Source: Saksenaea vasiformis B4078 (lineage: Eukaryota; Mucoromycota; Mucoromycetes; Mucorales; Saksenaeaceae). Taken from it: a DNA stretch of 64,000 bases. Under the pieces are notes generated by a model, which saw nothing but the letters and a program-made list of their open reading frames with translations, was not told the origin of the DNA and did not search any database. Shown piece after piece: positions 1-11,166 of the stretch (the first letter of the stretch is position 1; the number at the start of each line of letters is the position of its first letter). A program made the translations under genes and the position numbers. Where the stretch lies: positions 372,001 through 436,000 of the forward strand of contig JNDT01001937.1 in NCBI GenBank assembly GCA_000697055.1. Direction: 5' to 3'.

Positions 1-385
1 CCTCGCGCATAGTAACGCGGAACACAACCTTTTGACCCAAGAAGTTGCGAATTTCAACTTCCTTACCACCATCATTGATAATCACGTTGATGGGAAAATG
101 AGCATATACGTAACGCATCTTGTACTCGAAACCCTTGGTAACACCGATGATCATGTTGTTCACCAACGAACGAACGGTACGAATGCAGGCAACATGCTTG
201 CGGTTGCCATGGTACACAACAAACTTGAGCTTGTTCTTTCCCTCGAACTTGATCTCAATGTTCAAATGACGAAGGTTCTTCTTCAATTCACCGCGAGGTC
301 CCTTCACAGTGACATTGCGGGCCTTGACAGACACCTCAACACCCTCGGGAATGATCAATTCGTCGTCTTTGTAGATATCCTTCAT
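1..385 (-). CDS. RPL9: 60S ribosomal protein L9 (uL6), partial at the window edge
   Basis: This is a structural protein of the large cytosolic ribosomal subunit. Reading the minus strand from the ATG at 385-383 gives an uninterrupted frame of about 128 residues that runs off the left edge. It opens with [16 protein letters not shown], followed by [16 protein letters not shown] and a stretch around [20 protein letters not shown], all typical of eukaryotic uL6. The family is about 190 residues long, so about a third lies outside the window. No intron is needed in the visible part. The T-rich and ATCC-repeat DNA just upstream (about 408-480) is probably promoter or 5' leader. The next gene on this side is more than 2 kb away. 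Confidence 0.95.
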   Translation of the reverse strand, partial: MKDIYKDDELIIPEGVEVSVKARNVTVKGPRGELKKNLRHLNIEIKFEGKNKLKFVVYHGNRKHVACIRTVRSLVNNMIIGVTKGFEYKMRYVYAHFPINVIINDGGKEVEIRNFLGQKVVFRVTMRE

Positions 386-2448
386 GGTCAATTAACTAAG
401 GAACGCGTTTTTTTTTTTCTTCACGTTAGTTCTTCGATTCTCGTTCATCCATGTCTCCATCCATCCATCCATCCATTCGTTCGTTTGTAATCTTTTTCGT
501 TCATCTGGTATACGTACGGTGTGAAGTGAGAAGAGGAAAAGGGGGATCTTCGTTGGACGTGCATCCATCCCCTTCATTGGCACCCTCAACACCCGCCAGA
601 CATTGAGAGAACAGGAACCCCGCCTGAGTGAGTGGCTTGGCACAAATGTCCTTCTGACGAACGTCGTAATTCCCTCATCTCATCTCGCTAAATTCTTTGA
701 TTCGTTGCAATGATCTTAAGCTTAATTCATCGTATCACAAATTGATCACACACGCCTCTATCTGAGGTATTTTTTCTTCTTTGTCTATCACTCACTCCCC
801 AGGAAATCCATCATCACAGTCCATCTTACGTTCACGTGTGGCAACTTTTGGGTCATTGGAAAATGTGCGAAAATGGGCAAAATACTCAATCTTTCATGTA
901 CGTCATTTTTACGTCGTTTCCATCATAGGAACATTTGAACAGCTAGCTTAGTCCGAGGCCGTTCCCCGTGATGAATGAGATGACACAGTTTACCAAAGCA
1001 GGTATTGGACCCGCAACAACAAAAGGGCACGAATGACAAATAAGCTCTTTAGTCTAGTCATCTTTTAGACATAAAGTACCATGGTATAGAAGCACACCTA
1101 TGTGTACATATACCCAGCTAAAATGAATCAGATCTCTTTCCAAGTAGATCATGAAATAGGTTTTCACAACTTGTCATTTGTGCAATATGTAAAGTAAGAC
1201 GGGGGCACGCGCAAATTTGGATGTCAGCAATGCAACATAGCGTCATGTTCCAGCAGAAAACCTTACCATTGTCAATAACCCCAGCAACAAAGAAGCGTTG
1301 CAGTTACCCGGTGTATAATCGAAACCAAAGTATGCAGGAAGCATGCAAGTCTGGCTCTCATGGCACAGGGCTGCATAACCGTAGTACGTTATTCTGTGAA
1401 ACGCCGAAGCCGTGTGTAGGTGTTATGGTTGGTACCCAGAACAGATAAGAAATGTTCATGGCGCATTATCTTCTTCTTCGTCCTCATGGTGATGAAAACC
1501 ACTAAGATAAAATCCCTCATGGAACTTTCTATCGTTTTGGGGGACCGAAAATGAAGTCATCGACTCAGGTAATCGCTATTTGTTTAGCTAGACTCTTTTG
1601 TGTGAGAATTTGTCAGAACAACAACAAAGGATACCATTTGTCATGTCTTTTTTGGTACATGTTGTAAGAAATCCCATACCCATCTGTAATAGCCTTTCTT
1701 TTCGTAAATGTTGAACAGAGATTTGCAGTGATGTTCTGAAATACGTGTGTGCAACCACCTATAGGGTCCATTGTCCGCCATTTCTCAAAGAGGTTACCAT
1801 CAAACTTAAACCATAACACAAGTTCTGCGCCAATCAACGATTTTCACTTCATATAGATAACACGAAAAAAACCCAATTTCGCCTTTTCCATGAATAGGTG
1901 ATAGTAATACACCTGGTTCGAAACAGACGGAGCTGCAAGCTTGACTACTGCCAAATTATCCATTTTCCCTTACTTTTAACTCAATAGGAAAGAGAAAACA
2001 AACAATACATCACGTCGCATTCGGCAAAATGATGATCGACCGAACGGAATGTAGAAAGGTGGACCAGCTGACACATATGTCTGCCACTTCAAGAGAGTGA
2101 GATATGAAGCAAGTAGTGGATCCCACGATTGGAGCAAAGACGTGATGATTACCGTTTAGAGACAATGATCCAATCAGTTTGCCCACTTCCCGCCTTACTC
2201 AGCCAACGTACAACAGCATGACCACGACATCCGTCCTACGCATTTCTCACTGTGTCTGTCTACCTCGGTCATGCTGCTGTTTTAGCCTTGGAAAACAACA
2301 GCGACACATTCATGATGAAGTAATCGCATACGAGAACTAGAACATGTTATTTTCCAAGTAAACAATCAACAATGATACATCGGTCCCTTTGGACAAACCA
2401 AATGCATTATTAACAACACAAGCATTTTATCATTCCAATGATTGTGTT
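386..2448. other. intergenic, no gene recognised
   Basis: About 2 kb between RPL9 and the 3' end of VPS26. Only short, unrelated open frames occur on either strand and none resembles a known family. It holds a poly-T/C tract and an ATCC microsatellite (about 450-476) beside the RPL9 start. I see no tRNA or long repeat. Confidence 0.6.
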
Positions 2449-3922
2449 TTACTCCTCATCCGGTGGATATCCATCATCGACTACACATACAGAATATTGT
2501 GATCAGTGCCAACAGGTAAAACCCAAATGACTTACTCTTTCGTCTAAACATTGTAATTTCTTGCTGTTTGAAGTAACGACGGTTCTCCTCATCAATAAGA
2601 ACCAGATTAAGATAGTATCGCGTGGAGAATTTCTTGTTCACATCTATCCACGCATATTAATACTCCCTCCATTAGTATTACGTTATTACCTCTGAATGTA
2701 GGCGCAAGGTCAAAACCACCAAGGAACAACCGGATGGGGATCGTTTCACCTACAAAAAAAGGGAGTGAGTTGAGAAAATAAGTAACCCAAGGCGTTGCTT
2801 TACCTCGTACAGGTGCGCCATCCATGATCTCAAACTTTGTAATCGTTTCGCTTTCATTGTACAAATTCGGCACTAGAAAATAAAAAGGATTTGGATACCC
2901 CAACCTATTAAAAACAAAAACTTACAGGCACCGGTGGTTTCGCGTCGGATAATCGAAAGCTCCATTGTTTTGATCTTTATGCGAACCAATAGGAAATAGA
3001 TTTTACCGACAATCACATCCTTGAGGTGGTATCTTTTTTGTTTTCCAACGCGTTAGTGCATGATTTGCATGAAATGTATACCGACGCACTTGGATTTGTT
3101 GTACTCAAACTCAATGTGTAGACAATCTTCAATACCGACTTCCATCTTGATCGAGTTATTGACTTCGGTAGGCATTCGGTACGAATACACCCAGATATCC
3201 CTTTCACGCACAATATCTGCCAGTCGACGAGCAATTGTCACACGTACAAAATATCTGCAAAATGTTGGCTATTCGTCTCATTTCCTTCTTTTCTTTTCCC
3301 GCTCATATACCTCAATCGTGCATTGATACCGTTGTAACATTCGTACTGTTTTTCCACTTTTTTAAACTCATAGTCAAACGTTGCATTTTGACGAAGTTCT
3401 CCCGGCGCAGCCAATTCCTGCGACAGTGTCAAGAATTCATGGGATTTGCCTCGGTCGTAGAAGAGTTCTATTCCCTTTTACATGAGAAATCTTGCTATCT
3501 CTCTCTTCCCCCCTTTCGCCACCTCCCTTCTTCCTTCTACAACGAATAAGAACTTCTTCTTACCAATGTTTCCAACAAACTCCACCTTGATACCGTTGTG
3601 TTCCAACTTTTTCCCGTCTCGCAAGCGAATGTTAATCTAACGAGGTTTTGCATTGAGTGGGCACATTTATGCTTTCGGTCTTATCCATTTACCTTGCCGC
3701 TCACAGTTTCGCCATCAAGAAATATAGGGTATCGTTCACGTCGATCCTTTTCCACTTTGACCTCGGTGTGCTTGCGTTGGTCTTCATCAGCAAAAGTGAC
3801 CTCAATATCCACAGGTGTGGAGAATCCAAACAGATTCTACCAAGAGGAAAAAGAAAGATAGACACAAATGATGAACTCCTTCTCTTGTTCATTGCTAGCA
3901 TAACACGTACTGCCATCGACAT
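2449..3922 (-). CDS. VPS26: retromer subunit Vps26
   Basis: Arrestin-fold subunit of the retromer cargo-recognition trimer (Vps26-Vps29-Vps35), which sorts endosomal cargo back to the Golgi. Proposed exons on the minus strand: 3911-3922, 3693-3836, 3564-3636, 3311-3467, 3090-3254, 2926-3032, 2804-2872, 2690-2749, 2536-2643, 2449-2480. They add up to exactly 309 codons (308 residues), normal for the family. Diagnostic stretches are [13 protein letters not shown] near the start, [71 protein letters not shown] and [20 protein letters not shown], with an acidic end DDGYPPDEE. The first coding exon is only 12 nt (MSMA) and the last 32 nt. Intron 2690/2643 carries a clear TACTAAT branch site. Donors include one GTGCGT; all acceptors are AG. 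Confidence 0.93.
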
Positions 3923-6176
3923 TGTCAAAATAAATTGGTTTCTTTACTGACAATTCCCTTTGGTTCCTTGGCACAGAGCCTCGACGACCGAAATGCTGAG
4001 AACATTTGAATCCCCGCACCACTGATGTCAGAATCGCCGCTTGGACCTAATGGGATTGGCTACCAGCCAACTCAATAGCGCGTTTCGCATCAAAGAAGAC
4101 ATAGTTTGCCATTTTATAGCAGTTTTGCGCCAGCTTTAAATTATTTGACATGAGCTTCAAACGGAAATTGCACTGAAAAATGTTTCTTAACTCTGATACT
4201 GACTTCTGCGTATCATATTCTTCCATGTGTTCGTGCCAACGACAGATTTCTCTACATGACAACGAAAAGGTGGTTACAAATGACTGGACGTGATGGATAT
4301 TTAAAGAAATGCATGAATTATTATTATTTATTTAGTTCTGTTCGCAACAACATCCCTGGTAAGGATGTCAATCGAGACTATTGCAGGATAATTCATATTC
4401 TATACAGTACTTCTGTTTTAGCTTACAACGTCTTTCCTGTATTATATTCGAGAAGTGAAATTAACGCTATCAATTTATATTTACAGTTATAGAGGACTTA
4501 TGCCCGTCAATTCCTCAACAGGTGATGCATCGTCTTCGTTTTTGCTTGCACAACGTAACATTCTGGGGAAGTCTTTTAATTGGTATTGATATCTATCAAT
4601 CATGATTTCAGATCGCAATCAATATGATTCTTCAGATTCTACACCCAAAGCAACACAATTCAAAACGCGCTGTGCATCCGTGTCAAGTTCTTTACTCCAT
4701 AGCTTGTGTGACCCAAGGTGTTAACAGCGCTTGTTTTATATAATATACCTGTTGCGCAAATTTCACTACGAATGTTCCGGAGCTCGGCTATGCCGGAAGG
4801 ATGCTGATCATCTAAAGCCATAGTGATGGCAACTTATAGATGCTGAAATTCTTCTGACTGGGTCCATACACAGAGAACGTAAGTCAGCATTATATACAAT
4901 CGAAGTACCTACCTCAACGGCTCCAGAAATGAGGCAGTAACTATAATCGCATGAAATTCTCCACCCCAAAGATCCTGCCCGAACCTTCGTTGCTCACTGG
5001 CTCGGAGATTACAGCATATGTAAAGTTGAAGTAGGTTTTTTTTTTGCCGAGTATAACAATAAGCTTGCAAAAAATCAAAACTTATGAGGCGAAACAAAGA
5101 GGTTCGTTTGTCGTAAAACCTTGTTTAAGCGGGCAGTGTCGAGTATAGAGTAACCAACGGCATGTTGAGGGTTGATTTGGAATGAGAAAAGAAATGCAAA
5201 AGATCGATCTGGGTTAGCAACGAAGGCGCAAGTGTTTACACCAACACATTGCACATGATCATGCAATTGGCTGCGCGTTACAATGGAAGGGTCCGAGTAC
5301 TTCAATGTGCTGCTAGAGGAGTTTATATGAAACAGTGAGATATAAGCTGCGCAGTATGGAAACGCATTGAATTTCGGATATCATAGTGGATGGCTCCGCA
5401 TCGTCCGCTGTTTCGCTTCACTACTGATCCCTATTGAACTGAAATTGCCTATGAAATCAAATCGTATCAGACTGCAAGTACCACTTGCGATTATACTACG
5501 TACAAGTCCAATAACGAAGTAACACTATGCATCCGACTAATTTGTCGGTAGAGTCAAAGGCCGGAACTATTGTACGTGACGATAACTCCGATAATAGCCA
5601 GCTATTTCTATCTCTCCTCTTTCGTGGCATAGCGGCCCTGCAGTTCGATCGATTTAATCTATAAATCTAACTCCCAAGCTGCAGCGCTGTCGTACCGTGT
5701 CTTATTTCCCAGTATACTTGAGCAGCATCAAACTGTGAGCTTACATGTAATAACTACAAACTTGTACGGTTGATAGTGTCATGTAGTCGCGCCTTTTAGT
5801 GCTAACAGGAGCACACCTACCGAAAATGAAGCATCGAGTCGGTGGTTTGTTAGTTGCAACAAAGAGGAAAACGTACCACATATCTGCCAGGATAAAACTC
5901 GATAAAAGAAAAACGATTGATAAGCATTTGGACGGTTGTTGAGTGCGGTAGGTTGACGAGTTGAACAGCAGGTTCTAAGAATCATAGCAATGTTCATAGC
6001 TTTCGAATGAACATACGTCACTTCCCAACACAAGGTTATTTGACTTGAACGCAAGATAATATTTTATTTGATGCAAAGGCTCATTCAACATCCAATATTT
6101 AAAAACGATAGCATGAAGGAGATGAAACAAGGAAATGAGGAGAATTTGAGGGCGAAGGGACTGGAAACAGTAATGC
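3923..6176. other. intergenic, no gene recognised
   Basis: About 2.2 kb between VPS26 and SEC17. Several short open frames on both strands give protein-like text, but none has introns with matching phases or a recognisable motif. Sequence is AT-rich without obvious tandem or inverted repeats. Confidence 0.5.
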
Positions 6177-7350
6177 TCAGAGTAATGATGGTTCTTCACC
6201 GATCGACTTCTTAATCCTCAATAAAATATTTGTCTTCCAGTTATCGAGTTTCGTGAGTTGATCGAATTCGTAAACTTTTTGTGTGAAAAGTTCCACATCG
6301 CCATTTTCTACGCATTCGACAATAGACTTTTTTTTTTCGTGTCAGTAGTTGATGACAGGCGGATGGTTTTTTTTTCCTGCACTTACCTGCATAAACTGAT
6401 ATTCACGTGTACTTTCAAATGTAATGTCCAAAGTGCAGTACTTCTCTAAAGCTTGATGAGTTTTGACCAGATCCTAAGACGGAGCAATATCAGTACTGTT
6501 CCATCTCTTTCTTTTCTTCTTCCTGAAGAATACCCCGGAGCATAAATGACACATTCCCGCTTTCAATAGGTACTCCTTGAGAGACCATTTTGTCAGCTGA
6601 TTGTCGACAGATGCAGCTGCCACTGTTTCGAACTTTTCAATGGCCGAATCATACAGCTCTAGCTGAGCCGCGAAATGGGCTACCTTCAGTAGACATTTGT
6701 TGACCATCCTAAAAATAAAAACAACGCGGTGTCACACAAAGAACAAGTGTCATCGCTAGAAAAATACGAACGCTTGCGAGTCATCCGCCATATAGAGCTT
6801 GGCAGCCTCATCCCAATTATTCATTGCTCCTTGTAAATCAATAATTTCAGACTCATATATCTCTGCAATTTCTTGGTGATGTTTGGCTGCATTTCGGAAG
6901 CTGGCACTATCCTTATCGATCTCGATTGCTTCTTGCAAAGCGCGAATGGCAGCTATGATAGGATTGAGTTTTTCCCTATATCTTTTCTTCCAATTCGGCT
7001 ACGGCGTAAAGGTTGTGTTCACCGACCCCGAGAATCATTCTTTTTTAAACATTTTGCAGCGTTTTCAAATGCCTTGGATGCTTCGTATCGTCTATCCGGA
7101 ATCTTTTTGTACAAGTCTGCGCTCTTTATGAAGGCCTCTCCAGCCTCAGCCCCTTTTTTATTCGCGAAACTTAGCCACCTATATAAGCAATAGGATCCTG
7201 CTTACATCGCTGTGCAAGTTTGAAAGTATTGCCTGCCTTTTCATACAACTCAGCCGCCTCTTCCTGCTTGTTGCCACTGCCGAACCAGGACCAGCCATTC
7301 AATTTCTTTTCGGCTTGTTGTAATAATTCTTGTGCCTGACGTTCTGACAT
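6177..7350 (-). CDS. SEC17: alpha-SNAP (Sec17)
   Basis: Adaptor that recruits the ATPase NSF/Sec18 to SNARE bundles and drives their disassembly after membrane fusion; cytosolic and peripheral on membranes. Proposed minus-strand exons: 7206-7350, 7027-7152, 6772-6952, 6534-6708, 6387-6473, 6177-6326, summing to 288 codons (287 residues), close to yeast Sec17 (292). The protein starts [20 protein letters not shown] and shows the TPR-like helices typical of the family: [19 protein letters not shown] with [28 protein letters not shown], and the C-terminal [19 protein letters not shown] that stimulates NSF. Exon 2 starts after an A-run acceptor (AAAAAAG) chosen because it alone keeps the frame into AEAGEAF. 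The donor after exon 2 (GTCGGT) is weak but phase-consistent. Confidence 0.92.
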
Positions 7351-9339
7351 GTATTTAAATAGCTAGGAATAGACGAGAAATGAGTTGACGAGATGCAGGC
7401 CGGTCGTTTATGGGCTGTCTTTTTACGGCCGATCGTCGACGGAGAACGGAGAAAAAGGTCGCCCTTCAGGTGCCGCAAAGCACCCAAACCACAGGAGTGA
7501 CGTCATTAACCATTGAGCGAGTGTTCTTACCTGCGAACACCCAGGAAGCGTTTTGCACGCTGCACTATCAGAGGCGAAAGTCGTACTTGACAGAGAGGCA
7601 GATTGAAAGTTCCTTAACTCCCCACCCAGTAGGTGAAAGGTGTCATGTAGAGGTGGTAAGGTCCCAACTGCGGAACTACAACGAGCGTTGATCCAATGGT
7701 AACGGTGTGCGATACAGTGAGGGTACGAACACGCCAAAATCGACGATATCGCTTGCGAACGGGATTACTGTGGCAGTAAATTTGTAGTCGCTGCAGCGCG
7801 ACCCAGACTAATAATACTACCATATTCTAGTAGAATCAGCAGCCCTAAGTGGTGAAGTCCTAATAAAAATGCTATTCAGTATAAACCGCTAGTAGGATGT
7901 ACGCTTTTTTGTATGATTTATTTAGTACCGCGATCTGCAGTCACTTGTATAAGATTAACTAACCATGATTTACTGAATGTTCTAGGGTATTAGAATGTAT
8001 GCTGCTTACCGAGTTACTTTTTACGCTACTTTTCACCAAGGAAATATTGAACATGCATTATTACTTCATCAATTTTTCGTCAGAGTATCAACTAACTTAA
8101 CGTGAACTTGGACCCTCCGATGGAGACAGAATTTTTTTAAGCAGCATAAAATTTTAATTCGAAACCGGGTATTTCACTTTCAAAAGATTCGATCACCTTT
8201 TGCAAAACAGGATACACGAACTACTACATGTAACGTTAGTTAATAAATGCGTTCTTCAGACCTGGCTATCAAGTACTCGTGCTATTGTCACCAGGTCTAC
8301 TATGGGAGCAAGCATAACATCTATATTGGGCTCTATCTCTGCCACAGGTTTGATCAGTCGGCGTAAAAAAAAACAACGCCTGCCAAGAGAAAGACTAATG
8401 GACACACTAGTTTCTTAAAAATGGCTCTTTATAAAACGGAAGAACATCTACATATGAGAGGTCTCTATACAGTCATGATTACTGCAGCCATTCACACCCA
8501 TGGAAATATAAAGTATATTAAGTATCGAGGATATGTATGTATCTTCCAACTTACCCTCCTGAGCGTAGCCCAATATAACAATTCTAAGTAGTGGCAAAGA
8601 GCTAAAGTGTCATAGTTTCCTGCTCGAAGACTACCGAAAGAATCACGGAAGCCTGCAAAAAGTGTGGAGAAAAGTCACTTCAAAAGCTTCACTGCGCATT
8701 CTTACAAATGCTGAGATGAATGTCGAAACAGGAAGCCCATGTAATGGTCGATAACGGCTACAAAAACTAGTAATGCAACGATAACAGTAAGTTGAACAGC
8801 ACACAGTTATTTTTACAGTAGATCATGCAAGGTCGACAAGTTGTCTAAGAAAATCACACTGAAAGACTAATGCTTAGAACAAAAAAGAAGGAAAAGATAA
8901 TGACAAAATAACATTAATGAGACATACCATGGTAATATATCTGTATTCGTAACTTGGCTACTGGTCGCGTGCATCTTATTATACAAAGGGAACCAGTGTC
9001 CATGAACTGACCGACAATTAACCATCAGCTGCGTGGATTGGTATCTAGGACGTTCACCAAGAAAGGCTACAGGCCGCTAGCATCTCTTTAAAACAAGAAC
9101 CCTTATCCATGAACTGATTGGTAGTAGTCATCAGCTGCATGGATAGGTATCATGGACGTTCACCAAGGTAAAACAACGTTGTGAAAGTGGAAAGTGACAA
9201 TCCCTCGGGCGTGGAGAATTGAAGCCCACAAACAGAGTTGAGTGTGATGGCATCTGATCTGCCAGTAAGATCGTAGTATTCTTCTGTAATAGCTACGACA
9301 GGGATGAGCTTCCGTGTGGCACTTCTTCTATTGTGAACC
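7351..9339. other. intergenic with one degenerate dispersed-repeat copy
   Basis: About 2 kb. Short open frames around 7410-7820 overlap on both strands and are not convincing. From about 8041 to 8158 the DNA resembles the dispersed repeat described at 17903, 32061 and 37336. The rest is AT-rich with no recognised feature. Confidence 0.5.
8041..8158 (+). repeat. dispersed repeat, copy 1 (degenerate)
   Basis: Aligns by eye to the 37378-37495 part of the clearest copy: GAAATATTGAACATGC against GAAATAATTGAATATGC, then a shared block ending in AGCAGCATAAA. Left end missing or too diverged. Non-coding; probable remnant of a small DNA transposon. Confidence 0.5.
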
Positions 9340-11166
9340 ATGTCTACCGGAAACAAGCGCAAGCGGACTCCTTGTGATGCCCAATGGTGGCTTAACAACA
9401 TTAATGACTCGTCGATTAAATCTTTCGCTACCAACTTCTCTATGTCCGATCGAATGTATGCAACTACGCGCTACAAGAATATCTTGACCAAATATGTTCC
9501 CCCTGATCACAAGGAGCGTCTGCTTCAAGAATTAGCGACCTGGATGAAATCAATGGACATGGTAGATTTTTGGAAAGAAATGAAGCGTAAAGCTACCTTG
9601 CGTACTACGGACGCCACCTGCTCTCAAATTATCAACAAGTTGCTCACGAACGACGCCCAAAATATCCTGGAGTCTATTGACACAAGCACAGATAATTTAA
9701 CAACAACAGCCCCAGAAGTAACACCAGTTTCTATGTCGACAGCCCCGGAATCTGATCGCTTATTGGAGGTAACTTTGATGCAAGATTTTCTCACTGCTCT
9801 ACCTATATGCTCGACAAACCAAGACAACACCAGAGGCAACAACGATAGCAACGGGGCCAGCAATGGAGACGGCAACGGGGCCAGCAACGGAGACGGCAAC
9901 GGGGCCAGCAACGGAGACGGCAACGGGAACAGCGGCGAGGATAGCAACGAGGATAGCAACGAGAACATCCTTAAATATAGCAACGAGGACGGCAACAACG
10001 ATAGTGAATGGACGTTCGATGGTACCAATGTGACAAATCTATTTAGACCCAAATAGCGGAGAAGAATTTGTTTCAAGCAGAATCTGATCTCCAAGAAATA
10101 CTTGCCTTGTCCAACATTCTCTTCCTGGCACCTAATCAACATAGCGACTTGAAGGTGCAAGACTTTGGATGCCAATTTGTCGATTCTCTTTGTCATGATA
10201 CCATCAATCGATTTATGGACAACTTCGAGGTGGATTTCTCAACGCAAGAGGTATCTGATTTAGCAGCCATTGTGGATGATATTCAGACCAGGAAGAAGTT
10301 GACCGTCGATGCCCAACTGGATTTCCTTCTCACAGCCAAAACCATGGGTCCTGCCAAAGCAGCTGTGGTGCGTGGTATTGCGAATCTTTAAGTCCACATT
10401 TTTTTTTGGGGGGTCAAAGAAGGAAAAAGAGTACGCAGAACTATACTAATTGCTTCCTCTCCTCCTGTTCCTTCCACGTAGTGTGGTCAGACTCCCTACC
10501 CGAGAAATTGTAGCCATGGGTTCCCTCGGAGAGACCGAATTACAAGCGACGTATATCGATCCTATGCTGACACCCCTCCTCTCTAACCCTCAGCAAAACG
10601 TCGTTTTGCGCTGGGCGAATAAGAATGAAGAGGTGTCCGACATTCGCCCTGACGCGGTCATCTCCACCATCATACAATCAAAGTATGGCCGCCCTTTGGG
10701 CTTTGGCCAGGTGAAGCCGGGCAACTCTTCAACAAATAAACACTCGCTCTGCATGGATACTCTTCGCCTGGCAACGTTATCCAAGGATACCGTTGATCGC
10801 TACAACCAGGATATGTGCTTTGCCTTCCAAGTTAATGGTATGCAACGACAGCAACAAAAAAGATTGACCATCAATTGTTTAGGCTACCGTATATCTTTTT
10901 TCATGGTGTACAGGCAACACCAAGGTTTGTATGCCATGATGGAAATTGCAACATTTGTCTTCCCTAGTTCACTGGACAACCTTCATGCCCTGACAACGAA
11001 AAAGAATCTGTGCACATTGGCGCGCGTCAGTTCCTCGTTTTGGAACAACAGCAAGATCCCGTCCAAATCGCCTGTGTCCTCCTCGCCTCGTGTTCCCATC
11101 TCTACGCTGTATCAAATAATTGACAAGTCTCACAACAAGAACGCCGGCACAACATCCCGCTATTAG
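9340..11166 (+). CDS. multi-exon GFGxxK family protein, zygomycete-type, possibly decaying
   Basis: Three long open frames in series on the plus strand: 9340-10056, 10047-10391 and about 10450-11166. I read them as exons of one gene. The first has a charged N-terminus (MSTGNKRKRTPCDAQWW) and a Gly/Asn/Asp-rich low-complexity stretch. The second ends in AKTMGPAKAAVVRGIANL. The third holds GETELQATYIDPMLTPLL, RPDAVIS, GFGQVKPG and LCMDTLRLATLSKDTVD. The Asp in RPDAVIS followed by Q-x-K in GFGQVK is spaced like the core of PD-(D/E)xK nuclease folds, but that is inference only. From memory, large families of this make-up occur in Mucoromycota. Splicing is uncertain: the second frame ends TTTAAGTCC exactly where a GTAAGT donor would be expected, while a good branch site (TACTAAT) and acceptor (CACGTAG) follow. 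The gene may therefore be a recent pseudogene. Confidence 0.55.
9853..9924 (+). repeat. 24-bp tandem repeat, three units, coding
   Basis: Three head-to-tail 24-bp units (9853-9876, 9877-9900, 9901-9924). The second and third are identical and the first differs by one base. In frame they encode GASNGDGN three times within the low-complexity linker of the surrounding gene. Confidence 0.9.

Noticed and set aside
9624..10196. 190-codon minus-strand frame opposite the GFGxxK gene
   Set aside because: Shadow of the 24-bp Gly/Asn repeat (Leu/Pro-rich in reverse); no homology.
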